Origin: Pedobacter cryophilus | GTDB taxonomy: Bacteria > Bacteroidota > Bacteroidia > Sphingobacteriales > Sphingobacteriaceae | Assembly: GCF_005116455.1 (NCBI RefSeq) | Contig: NZ_SWBP01000001.1 | Coordinates: 186,001 to 250,000 of the forward strand | Direction of reading: 5' to 3' | DNA: 64,000 bases | In this document: one piece after another, positions 46,176-54,036 of the stretch | Layout: the number at the start of each line of letters is the position of its first letter | Numbering within the stretch: the first letter of the stretch is position 1 | Notes under the pieces: model-generated | What the model saw: only the letters and a program-made list of their open reading frames with translations | What the model was told of the DNA's origin: nothing | The model's database searches: none | Position numbers and translations under genes: made by a program

Positions 46176-48720
46176 ATCCAACGTTGTTGTAAATATCAGT
46201 TCTTCAAAGAATGAAAGCAAATCACAACAAACAACTCAGCTTCAAGATACCTTTATTAGTTGTTGTAAATATCAGTTCTTCAAAGAATGAAAGCAAATCA
46301 CAACCTTAGCGCAAAGAGGCATCGCATTAGTGGCGTTGTTGTAAATATCAGTTCTTCAAAGAATGAAAGCAAATCACAACGGGTTATACCATTTTTCAAC
46401 CGGAACAATAGTTGTTGTAAATATCAGTTCTTCAAAGAATGAAAGCAAATCACAACGATAAATGGCACTATTCGAGACAGGTAATCGTTGTTGTAAATAT
46501 CAGTTCTTCAAAGAATGAAAGCAAATCACAACCATGTTCTGTAAATCCAATTGTACTTCCTTGTTGTTGTAAATATCAGTTCTTCAAAGAATGAAAGCAA
46601 ATCACAACCCGGTGTTAACAAGGTGTCCAATTTACCGAGTTGTTGTAAATATCAGTTCTTCAAAGAATGAAAGCAAATCACAACATCTTGAGTCCCAGTA
46701 ATAATAAACTTTCTGTTGTTGTAAATATCAGTTCTTCAAAGAATGAAAGCAAATCACAACAAGGGCAACCAGACAGTAGGCATTTTAAATGTTGTTGTAA
46801 ATATCAGTTCTTCAAAGAATGAAAGCAAATCACAACTATAAACATGGTTTTTTAAGTTATGGTAGAGTTGTTGTAAATATCAGTTCTTCAAAGAATGAAA
46901 GCAAATCACAACATTAAATGATTCAGGAAAAAATAATAGTGAGTTGTTGTAAATATCAGTTCTTCAAAGAATGAAAGCAAATCACAACAATAGCATCTAA
47001 TTTATGTCTTTCAGAAGGTTGTTGTAAATATCAGTTCTTCAAAGAATGAAAGCAAATCACAACACCCGCCCCAGGTGTTACCTGTCAAACATAGTTGTTG
47101 TAAATATCAGTTCTTCAAAGAATGAAAGCAAATCACAACATTTAAAAGACAATGATTTATAATTACAAGGTTGTTGTAAATATCAGTTCTTCAAAGAATG
47201 AAAGCAAATCACAACATGGGAGACAAAGAAGTTTCTTTTTTTATCGTTGTTGTAAATATCAGTTCTTCAAAGAATGAAAGCAAATCACAACACTGGCCAA
47301 TGGCTTTGTTTTAGTTCCTGCGTTGTTGTAAATATCAGTTCTTCAAAGAATGAAAGCAAATCACAACATAAATTAGGCATTATTTTAGCACTCATTGTTG
47401 TTGTAAATATCAGTTCTTCAAAGAATGAAAGCAAATCACAACTACAAGCTTACTTGCATGGCTTTGGTTGTAGTTGTTGTAAATATCAGTTCTTCAAAGA
47501 ATGAAAGCAAATCACAACAATGAAGATTCTTACTTAATTTGTCAGGATGTTGTTGTAAATATCAGTTCTTCAAAGAATGAAAGCAAATCACAACACTATT
47601 GAAGATATTGAAATGACTTGGTCTGTTGTTGTAAATATCAGTTCTTCAAAGAATGAAAGCAAATCACAACGAACGGACGCTAACTTTCTGCTTATTTGAG
47701 TTGTTGTAAATATCAGTTCTTCAAAGAATGAAAGCAAATCACAACAAAGCAATGTATTAACTATTACTGTTGCGTGTTGTTGTAAATATCAGTTCTTCAA
47801 AGAATGAAAGCAAATCACAACATGTCATGTATTACGGTGGCGAAGCTCTTTGTTGTTGTAAATATCAGTTCTTCAAAGAATGAAAGCAAATCACAACTAA
47901 TGTATAAATAGTCTTTCTTCCAAAGTGGTTGTTGTAAATATCAGTTCTTCAAAGAATGAAAGCAAATCACAACATATATCTTAGCTTATCTATTCTTTGA
48001 TAAGTTGTTGTAAATATCAGTTCTTCAAAGAATGAAAGCAAATCACAACTTAAATCATCTTCAATAATGTGCAAGCCTAGTTGTTGTAAATATCAGTTCT
48101 TCAAAGAATGAAAGCAAATCACAACTGGGTATGAGCAGGAATAATATTAAACGCTGTTGTTGTAAATATCAGTTCTTCAAAGAATGAAAGCAAATCACAA
48201 CTTGATTCTAGAACTCTTTCTTTTATTTTTGTTGTTGTAAATATCAGTTCTTCAAAGAATGAAAGCAAATCACAACACATTGCCAGCGTTATTATTTTTA
48301 AAGTATGTTGTTGTAAATATCAGTTCTTCAAAGAATGAAAGCAAATCACAACGATGATTTACAAGGTTCTCAACTTTGCCGTGTTGTTGTAAATATCAGT
48401 TCTTCAAAGAATGAAAGCAAATCACAACGGTGTGTATCACACAAACTTCTAAAATACCGTTGTTGTAAATATCAGTTCTTCAAAGAATGAAAGCAAATCA
48501 CAACAAATGAATTATGCACTAAAATTGAATGCTCGTTGTTGTAAATATCAGTTCTTCAAAGAATGAAAGCAAATCACAACGGCGCCACATATTGATAACC
48601 CATATCTGCTGTTGTTGTAAATATCAGTTCTTCAAAGAATGAAAGCAAATCACAACCAGAATCAACCGCATACTTATATCAAGAAAGTTGTTGTAAATCT
48701 CAGATTCTCAAAGAATGAAA

Positions 48721-48776
48721 CGGAGCTTGCGGAGTTCTTGAATACCTTAAAAAAACAATGAAAACTAATGAAAAAA
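48721..48776. other. 56-nt insertion inside the terminal CRISPR repeat
   Basis: The last repeat runs 34 nt to 48,720, is interrupted by 56 nt, then resumes with GCAAATCACAAC (48777-48788). AATGAAA occurs just before the insertion (48714-48720) and near its end (48767-48773), like a short direct duplication. Part of the insert (GAATACCTT then A-rich, 48740-48756) resembles 38234-38249 to the left of cas9. Confidence 0.75.
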
Positions 48777-48810
48777 GCAAATCACAACTAGGCATAATTA
48801 TACTGAAGCC

Positions 48811-48878
48811 ATGGTTCGTGTCCCCACAAACTGATCTTAAATTTCAATAAAAATGCTGTTTCGTGAGGACACGAAACA
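48811..48878 (+). repeat. Pair of dispersed hairpin repeats, right flank of the CRISPR locus
   Basis: Copy one (48811-48832) reads ATGGTTCGTGTCCCCACAAA and onward. Copy two (48857-48878) is in opposite orientation and forms a perfect 9-bp hairpin, TGTTTCGTG-AGGA-CACGAAACA. They belong to the family seen at 35,682 and 38,261. The following 180 bp up to the next gene hold no feature that I can support. Confidence 0.65.
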
Positions 48879-49058
48879 AGGCCTAATATAACCAACCACC
48901 ATACTACAACTATAGGATAAACGTAGGATGAAGCCGAGAACACTAAGGGATAACGAAGAGACAAGACCAGTAGCACACCTGATCAACGAATGGATAGAAA
49001 TAAAAATAGTAATATTTTTAAAAATAAGCTAAATTTAGTTTATCAAACACATTAAAAT

Positions 49059-49355
49059 ATGGCTACAAGTAAAAATCCCTTACTCAAAGGTTTTAGCGGG
49101 CAAATTGGTAAAACCATTGTGGTAAAGCAATATCCCGGAGACCGCACCATTATTACTGCTTACCCAGACATGAGCAAAGTAAAACCTACTGCCGCACAAT
49201 TGGCAGCCAAAAGTAAATTTGCTGATGCGGTGGCTTATGCGCAAAACATTAAAGCCAAGCCCGAATTAAAGATGCTGGCAGAAAAACGCCTAATAGACCG
49301 TACTGGAACACTATACCACGCTTTAATTAAAGAATTTATGCAGCATAAAACGTAG
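49059..49355 (+). CDS. Small conserved hypothetical protein
   Basis: A 98-residue basic protein. It opens MATSKNPLLKGFSGQIGKTI, then VVKQYPGDRTIITAYPDMSK and a helical second half (VKPTAAQLAAKSKFADAVAY onward). I recall similar short proteins from Sphingobacteriaceae without a known role. No signal peptide, membrane helix or metal motif is visible. The first half looks like beta strands with a G-x-x-G-x-x-V-V-K-Q pattern, the second like an alpha helix. It is isolated between the CRISPR flank and an intergenic repeat region. Its codon use and clean start favour a real gene. Confidence 0.75.
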   Translation: MATSKNPLLKGFSGQIGKTIVVKQYPGDRTIITAYPDMSKVKPTAAQLAAKSKFADAVAYAQNIKAKPELKMLAEKRLIDRTGTLYHALIKEFMQHKT

Positions 49356-49413
49356 AACGAAATAAATAATCTTAATCAATTTGTTGGGTTCAACGAAATC
49401 ATAAATTGGCACA

Positions 49414-49462
49414 TCTTCAAATCAGCAAATTTTCAAATCTTCAAATCCCCCATCTTCAAATC
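49414..49462 (+). repeat. Low-complexity repeat of a TTCAAATC motif
   Basis: Four irregular copies of TTCAAATC lie within 49 bp. Shortly after, AAAGAATTTATGCA (49465 onward) repeats the end of the preceding gene (near 49,328), which suggests a short duplication. The surrounding 49,356-49,775 holds no gene. Confidence 0.5.
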
Positions 49463-49546
49463 AAAAGAATTTATGCAAAAATTGAAAGAGTAACAAACAC
49501 CATCTCTTCGGGAAGGGATATAGTCTTGTTCTGGACTCCTTTTGCC

Positions 49547-49570
49547 ATCCTACGTTGGCCAACGTAGGAT
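49547..49570. repeat. 24-bp perfect palindrome
   Basis: ATCCTACGTTGG (49547-49558) is followed immediately by its exact complement CCAACGTAGGAT (49559-49570). Flanking CCTTTTG (49538) and CAAAAGG (49583) may extend the dyad. No T-run follows. Its role is unknown. Confidence 0.7.
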
Positions 49571-49700
49571 CACCGAACAAGGTCAAAAGGAAACCAAAAG
49601 GGATACCGAAAGATGATCGTTTTTTTATCCCTTTTTAAAATAAACCCTTCAAAAACATAAAGCTTATAAATACGGCATAAAGTCCTCTATAGGTAAAAGA

Positions 49701-49734
49701 AAAAGCCTTGCTTTTTCTTAAAAACAAGGCTTTT
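49701..49734 (-). terminator. Terminator after the M56-amidase gene
   Basis: Stem AAAAGCCTTG (49701-49710) / CAAGGCTTTT (49725-49734) with an inner T5/A5 pairing, followed on the minus strand by T-rich sequence. It is about 40 nt after the stop codon at 49,776. Confidence 0.7.
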
Positions 49735-49775
49735 CTATACTCAAACACACTATTTTAAGTATCTATTCTTAATGT

Positions 49776-51461
49776 TTAGCACCCAGTTTCATAACCGTCT
49801 AAGATTAGGTTGCAAATTTTTCTGATATGAACTTCATCATTCACAAAATTAAAGCTATCCCGAAAACTTATATTTCCCATCTCTACCAATATGGATGGAA
49901 CTAAAGCATCGGATAAAACAGCTAATGACTGCTCTTTTAAAGAATCTCTAACCGTAATGCCCTTTATATTCTTCAAGGATTTTAAAACCTGATTTCCAAA
50001 CATTTTAGATTCTTTTAGTTTGTCACCTGCCTTGGCTTCAACACTTACATAAACTTCTATCCCATTAAAAACATTTGGATATTTTGAAGCCCTTTCTATT
50101 GGCATTGAATTAAAATGTAATGAAATAAATGCATCTCCATCAATACCTCTGTTTCTTCTTTCATATAGCCCTAAATATTCATCTTTCGTTCTAGTCAACA
50201 CCACTCTAATTCCTCTTTTCTCTGCTTCTTCTTTTAAAATAAAAGCAGCATTAAGCGTCATGTCTTTTTCTAAAATACCTGTAACACTTTTGGTAGCACC
50301 ATCTTTTCCTCCATGACCTGGATCAATTACCAATGTTCTTTGATTTTTAATGACAGGCATTTGTGAAGCAAAGTTTATTGTATTAATTCTTGAAATTTGT
50401 TTGGTTTCTACAACGGCTATTAATTCTCTTTTAAGATTGCTCTCCGGCATATTCGCCTGTTTAGCGCTTACCGTACTTTCAAACCTTAAATCTGTTTTCT
50501 TAATGGTCTCTTTCGGTTGTTGATGAGCAGCAATACTTAAAGAATTAGCTGGAGACTGCATATAAACGAAAACTTCCTTTTGATTGATGAAAGCCATGCA
50601 GCAAATAATCACCAATGGCAAAGCGGTTAAATAAATGAGTTTTTTCATGTAATTGCTTGGTTTTTTAAACAGCATATGCATCCTTTTTTTTAAAGGCAAC
50701 TTGCTGAAATGGTTAATAAATAAATGAGAAGAAGGTTGTGCTAAATTCAGAATTAAACTGGCATAGGTTCTTTTATCAAAAGTCAATACACTTTTGGCAT
50801 CAACTTCATATTCGTGATTGGCATCAATAGAATTTAAATAAGCATACGCAAATGGATTAAACCAAAGTACACATTTACATAATTGGGCAATTAGTTTATC
50901 CATAAAATGAAAGGCCTTTATATGAATTTTTTCGTGATGGATAACTTGCTCCTTTACTTTCTCAGGAAGGCTTTGATCAATAAAAAGATAATGACAAAAA
51001 GAAGAGTTTTTAAAGCTACAATTGGGTGAAACTGAAACGTACTTTAGCTGGTCTTTATAAACATAGTTTCTACTTTTCCATAATATGTGTCCTATGCCTA
51101 TAAATAGTTTGGTCAATAAAATAGCAAAGACCAAAACATAAAGGGCCATCAATATCGCTTCTAAAGAGATCTGATTCAGCACAGTATGTTCCCCATCAAT
51201 ATACTCAGGGTCCATGGCATTTCCCCGGCTATTACTTATAGCAATTTCGCCTGCACTTTGCTGTAAAGTGGTTAAGGGAGAAACTACTTCTCTTTTTACG
51301 GTAACGCTTAACAGCGGAATAATAAAGCTTAAAACCAATGTCCCAATTAAATACCATCTATTAAAACTAAAGAAGGTAAACCTAGAGAGTATAAAATGAT
51401 AGAAAAAATAAAATACTGCTGTACAAGCCGACACTTTTGCGAAGTATAAAAACAGTTCCAT
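49776..51461 (-). CDS. M56 (BlaR1-type) metallopeptidase fused to an N-acetylmuramoyl-L-alanine amidase
   Basis: A 561-residue membrane protein. The N-terminal half is an M56/BlaR1 peptidase with helices near residues 8-25, 37-55 and 97-120, the zinc motif H-E-x-x-H at 176-180 (HHEKIH) and a fourth helix near 280-297. Instead of a penicillin-binding sensor domain, the periplasmic C-terminus (about 375-560) is an amidase_3 domain: LVIDPGHGGKDGA with His383, ISLHFNSM and LVEMGNISF with the catalytic Glu. So a cell-wall hydrolase domain is joined to a signalling protease. It lies 4 nt after blaI, in one operon. BlaR1-type peptidases cut or inactivate BlaI when a wall signal is sensed; the amidase may bind or cut that ligand. 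Confidence 0.9.
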   Translation of the reverse strand: MELFLYFAKVSACTAVFYFFYHFILSRFTFFSFNRWYLIGTLVLSFIIPLLSVTVKREVVSPLTTLQQSAGEIAISNSRGNAMDPEYIDGEHTVLNQISLEAILMALYVLVFAILLTKLFIGIGHILWKSRNYVYKDQLKYVSVSPNCSFKNSSFCHYLFIDQSLPEKVKEQVIHHEKIHIKAFHFMDKLIAQLCKCVLWFNPFAYAYLNSIDANHEYEVDAKSVLTFDKRTYASLILNLAQPSSHLFINHFSKLPLKKRMHMLFKKPSNYMKKLIYLTALPLVIICCMAFINQKEVFVYMQSPANSLSIAAHQQPKETIKKTDLRFESTVSAKQANMPESNLKRELIAVVETKQISRINTINFASQMPVIKNQRTLVIDPGHGGKDGATKSVTGILEKDMTLNAAFILKEEAEKRGIRVVLTRTKDEYLGLYERRNRGIDGDAFISLHFNSMPIERASKYPNVFNGIEVYVSVEAKAGDKLKESKMFGNQVLKSLKNIKGITVRDSLKEQSLAVLSDALVPSILVEMGNISFRDSFNFVNDEVHIRKICNLILDGYETGC

Positions 51462-51465
51462 AAGC

Positions 51466-51828
51466 TTAAGAATTTTGGTTGATTATTTTTTTGATCTCCT
51501 CTAAATCACTTTCTGATAATTGCTCTTCTTTTACCATAAAAGAAAGCAGGCTTGAAGCAGAATTATCAAAATAGTTAGCGAAAAACTTTTTAAATGATTG
51601 CTTTCCGTAAGTGTCTTTATCTATAGCAGGGAAATATTCATACGTTTTTCCATAGGCTTTGTAAGACAAATAACCTTTTTTCTCTAATATTCTTACAATA
51701 GAGGAAATGGTATTATAGGGAGGTTTAGGCTCTTCGTCAATTTCTTCAATTACATCTTTCACAAATGCCTTTTGCAGCTTCCAAAATATCTGCATAATGC
51801 GTTCTTCTGCTTTGGTTAATTCTTCCAT
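51466..51828 (-). CDS. blaI: BlaI/MecI/CopY-family transcriptional repressor
   Basis: A 120-residue regulator starting MEELTKAEERIMQIFWKLQK. It has the winged-helix domain of the BlaI family (PPYNTISSIVRILEKKGYLS, the DNA-recognition part, about residues 37-57) and a C-terminal dimerisation helix region (SLLSFMVKEEQLSESDLEEI). The frame is open from a TTG at 51,834, but the ATG at 51,828 is the better start. It represses its own operon through the dyads directly upstream, and the M56 protein encoded 4 nt downstream is its likely antirepressor. The set resembles bla and mec control but has no beta-lactamase gene beside it. Confidence 0.92.
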   Translation of the reverse strand: MEELTKAEERIMQIFWKLQKAFVKDVIEEIDEEPKPPYNTISSIVRILEKKGYLSYKAYGKTYEYFPAIDKDTYGKQSFKKFFANYFDNSASSLLSFMVKEEQLSESDLEEIKKIINQNS

Positions 51829-51831
51829 AAC

Positions 51832-51885
51832 CAAATGTAAAACTTATAATTCAGTTTTACAACTTATTTTTCAGTTATATAACTG
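51832..51885 (-). promoter_or_regulatory. blaI promoter with overlapping operator dyads
   Basis: On the minus strand TTG (51862-51860) and TACATTTG (51839-51832) are spaced by 20 nt. A perfect dyad, GTAAAACT (51837-51844) with AGTTTTAC (51853-51860), covers the space between them. A second perfect palindrome, CAGTTATATAACTG, lies at 51872-51885. The arrangement fits repression by BlaI. The -7 element is only 3 nt from the ATG, so the message would have almost no leader. Confidence 0.7.
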
Positions 51886-51909
51886 ATTAATCAATTATAT
51901 AACTTACCC

Positions 51910-51950
51910 AACCGTGAAAATCAAAAATATGATTTTTGATTTTCACGGTT
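51910..51950 (-). terminator. Long perfect hairpin after the methyltransferase gene
   Basis: A 19-bp perfect stem (51910-51928 with 51932-51950, ending AACCGTG / CACGGTT) and a 3-nt loop. It stands 6 nt after the methyltransferase stop and just upstream of the blaI operators. The minus strand has no T-run after it, so termination may rely on the A/T-rich inner stem, or the hairpin may only insulate the promoter. Confidence 0.55.
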
Positions 51951-51956
51951 ATTTGA

Positions 51957-52742
51957 TTAAAACCTCACTCTAAAATCTTCTTTAGCTTGCCCTTTTTTGA
52001 AAAATACTAAGCCTATCCAAAAAAGATCAATGCTTACACTCACTTGTGGATGCGCTTTAATTTGCTCCCAGGCTTCTTTCATTCCGGCACTCCAGTAAAT
52101 GTCATCAAAAATCATTACTGAGCGATCATGAACTTTTGGCAAGCACCATTCAAAATAATCTAATGTAGCTTGTTTGCGGTGGTTTCCATCTACAAAAACA
52201 AAGTCTAATTGCGCTAAATTTTGAATAATTGGAGGTAATGTGTCATCAAAATTGCCAACAATCACATCAATATCATTTAGCTTAAGCTGATCTAAATTTT
52301 CTTTAGCAATTGCGGCTGTTTGGGGGCAGCCCTCTAAGGTATAAATCTTTGCATCGGCAACAGCCTTACCAAAATAGCCAGTGGTAATGCCTAAACAAGT
52401 GCCTAATTCTATGATGTTGTTTGGTTGAAACTCTTTAGCTAAACGATAAAGCAATTGCGCTAATTTTTTAGGTTTTAAAGCATTTTTAGCTAAGGTTTTT
52501 ATTTGCTTTTGTTTTTGATTATTTACATGTGAACCAGCACCTAAATCGGTAATGGTGATGCTTCGCTCATCTTTAAGTAACCTTTTACGTAAATCTTCTA
52601 TGTTTTTGTAGGAAGATTTATCTTTAAAATCGTAAATTACTTCATCTATTAATTTATATACAAAAGGTGAATGCACACCATGGCGAGTTTTAGCACTGAT
52701 GATGTGTTTGATATAATTGATGAACAAAGTACTGTTTAACAT
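51957..52742 (-). CDS. Class I SAM-dependent methyltransferase
   Basis: A 261-residue cytoplasmic protein with a Rossmann-fold methyltransferase domain (about 95-245). Motif I is NIIELGTCLGITTGYFG, the acidic residue after strand 2 is in IYTLEGCPQTAAIAKENL, and motif IV is LDFVFVDGNHRKQATLDYF, close to O-methyltransferase and catechol-type enzymes (the V-D-G-N-H region). The N-terminal 90 residues are a helical extension common in Bacteroidota homologues. The substrate is unknown. It is divergent from the SirB1-like gene with an 80-nt gap. Confidence 0.85.
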   Translation of the reverse strand: MLNSTLFINYIKHIISAKTRHGVHSPFVYKLIDEVIYDFKDKSSYKNIEDLRKRLLKDERSITITDLGAGSHVNNQKQKQIKTLAKNALKPKKLAQLLYRLAKEFQPNNIIELGTCLGITTGYFGKAVADAKIYTLEGCPQTAAIAKENLDQLKLNDIDVIVGNFDDTLPPIIQNLAQLDFVFVDGNHRKQATLDYFEWCLPKVHDRSVMIFDDIYWSAGMKEAWEQIKAHPQVSVSIDLFWIGLVFFKKGQAKEDFRVRF

Positions 52743-52821
52743 GGTTGCGAAAATACGCTTTAAGGATCAAAGAGTAAAGAACAAGGAATAAAGATTCTAA
52801 AAGCGTCTAAAAACAAAAAAG

Positions 52822-53679
52822 ATGAACGAGAAAGAAATAGCGTCTCTAATAAAATTGTTGGATGATCCTGATCCACAAATTTTTGAGCACATAGAAGATA
52901 AGCTTTTATCTTATGGCAATCAGGTAATTACTTACTTAGAAAGCGCATGGGAAAAATCTTTTGATGCCATTTTACAGGAACGATTAGAAAATTTGGTACA
53001 TAAAATTCAATATAATAATGCAAAAGAAGATTTAGCATTATGGTATCAAAGTGGTGGTTTTGATTTGTTAAGAGGTATTTTAATTATTAACCGCTACCAA
53101 TATCCTGATTTAAATGAAGAAAAAATTATTAACCAGATAGAGGCCATTAAAAGGGATATTTGGCTTCAAATGATGTACGAGGCTAGTCCGGTAGAAAAAG
53201 TAAAGCTCATTAACCATATTTTTTATAACGTTTATGGTTTTTCTGGGAATACAGCTAACCACCAAGACCCTCAAAACTCTTACCTGAGCCAGGTATTGGA
53301 AAGCAAAAAAGGGAATCAAATTTCATTAGCTATCATTTATTCTATTATTGCTCAAAAGCTAGATATCCCAATTTATGGGGTAAACCTGCCGCAACATTTT
53401 ATTTTAGCTTACACAGATGAGTTAGAAAAAACCGACGAAGAAAATGGAATCCTATTTTATATTAATGTATTTAACAAAGGCTACATTTTTGGAAAAAGAG
53501 ATATAGACCAATTTTTACGTCAGCTAAAAATAGAACCCGAACAGCTTTTTTATCAGCCTTGCTCTAATACTGATATTTTAAAAAGAGTATTGAGAAATTT
53601 AATAAGTTCTTACGAAAAAGCCGGAGCAGAAGAAAAAGTAAGTGAGCTACAAAAACTTTTAACGGTATTAGAAGACTAA
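52822..53679 (+). CDS. Transglutaminase-like protein, SirB1 family
   Basis: A 285-residue protein. The N-terminal part (1-75) is helical. The middle (about 75-225) resembles the SirB1/transglutaminase-like domain: GGFDLLRGILIINRYQYPDL, FYNVYGFSGNTANHQDPQNS, then GNQISLAIIYSIIAQKLDIP and VNLPQHFILAY with the His. The nucleophile Cys of active transglutaminases is not visible (the usual position reads N-Q-I-S-L), so it may be non-enzymatic. The C-terminus (about 240-285) looks like a TPR-type helix pair. It is a common Bacteroidota gene of unknown role. No signal peptide is present. Confidence 0.8.
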   Translation: MNEKEIASLIKLLDDPDPQIFEHIEDKLLSYGNQVITYLESAWEKSFDAILQERLENLVHKIQYNNAKEDLALWYQSGGFDLLRGILIINRYQYPDLNEEKIINQIEAIKRDIWLQMMYEASPVEKVKLINHIFYNVYGFSGNTANHQDPQNSYLSQVLESKKGNQISLAIIYSIIAQKLDIPIYGVNLPQHFILAYTDELEKTDEENGILFYINVFNKGYIFGKRDIDQFLRQLKIEPEQLFYQPCSNTDILKRVLRNLISSYEKAGAEEKVSELQKLLTVLED

Positions 53680-53770
53680 GAATTAATTACTCTTAAACCC
53701 AAAATACGCCATAGATTTCAGCCAAGATAGAGGCCTAGTTTAGTCTATTTAAAAAGATTTATCTTTTAAA

Positions 53771-53894
53771 CTCCGTGTCCTCTGAATCTCTGTGGTTCTA
53801 AAAAAACACTTGGTTAAGGTTCTATAAAACAACCGCTAAAATCCTTTAGCTATGATGAAAAAATCTAAACCACAAAGCTCACGGAGGTCACAGA
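53771..53894. repeat. Imperfect inverted intergenic repeat
   Basis: The left arm (53771-53797) contains CTCCGTG...CTGTGGTT, and the right arm (53868-53894) contains AACCACAAAGCTCACGGAG. They are inverted partners with internal length differences. The 357-bp gap 53,680-54,036 otherwise holds only the terminator below and no gene. Confidence 0.5.
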
Positions 53895-53975
53895 TCGAAA
53901 TGGTGGCAATAAAAAAGATAAACGCACTTCATTAGACATCTTTATTGCTTCATTCAGGCTAAAACAATACATCAA

Positions 53976-54014
53976 AAAAAAATCAATCCGTATTAAATAC
54001 AGATTGATTTTTTT
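53976..54014 (-). terminator. Terminator of the esterase gene
   Basis: A 13-bp stem AAAAAAATCAATC (53976-53988) / GATTGATTTTTTT (54002-54014). On the minus strand the T-run lies at the end of the stem. It is 22 nt after the stop codon. Confidence 0.75.
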
Positions 54015-54036
54015 ATGGATTAATCATTCGCTAAAA

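Larger units (their letters stand above)
44436..48788 (-). CRISPR. Type II-C CRISPR array, 57 repeats and 56 spacers
   Basis: The repeat is 46 bp, on the plus strand beginning GTTGTTGTAAATATCAG and ending GAAAGCAAATCACAAC. I traced every start from 44,436 to 48,687. There are 46 spacers of 30 nt, nine of 29 nt and one of 34 nt (46149-46182), and these add up exactly to the total span. I saw no changes within the 56 complete repeats. The last repeat (48,687) has four substitutions and is split by a 56-nt insertion. The tracrRNA pairs with the strand reading GTTGTGATTTGC, so crRNAs are read from the minus strand. The changed repeat at the right end makes the cas2 side the acquisition end. Confidence 0.97.

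Noticed and set aside
46149-46182. Spacer 23 as a guide that cuts the host tracrRNA gene
   Set aside because: The match covers only the PAM-distal and middle part; the 12 nt next to the repeat in the crRNA do not match the tracrRNA locus.
44918-47504. Short open frames of repeated residues inside the CRISPR array
   Set aside because: They are translations of the 46-bp repeats and spacers and have no coding value.
44436-48788. Plus-strand transcription of the CRISPR array in the direction of the cas genes
   Set aside because: The tracrRNA anti-repeat, with nexus and terminator, is on the minus strand and pairs with the minus-strand repeat.
48788-48976. A 62-codon minus-strand open frame right of the array
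   Set aside because: It covers two hairpin repeats and the CRISPR repeat tail, and has no recognisable domain.
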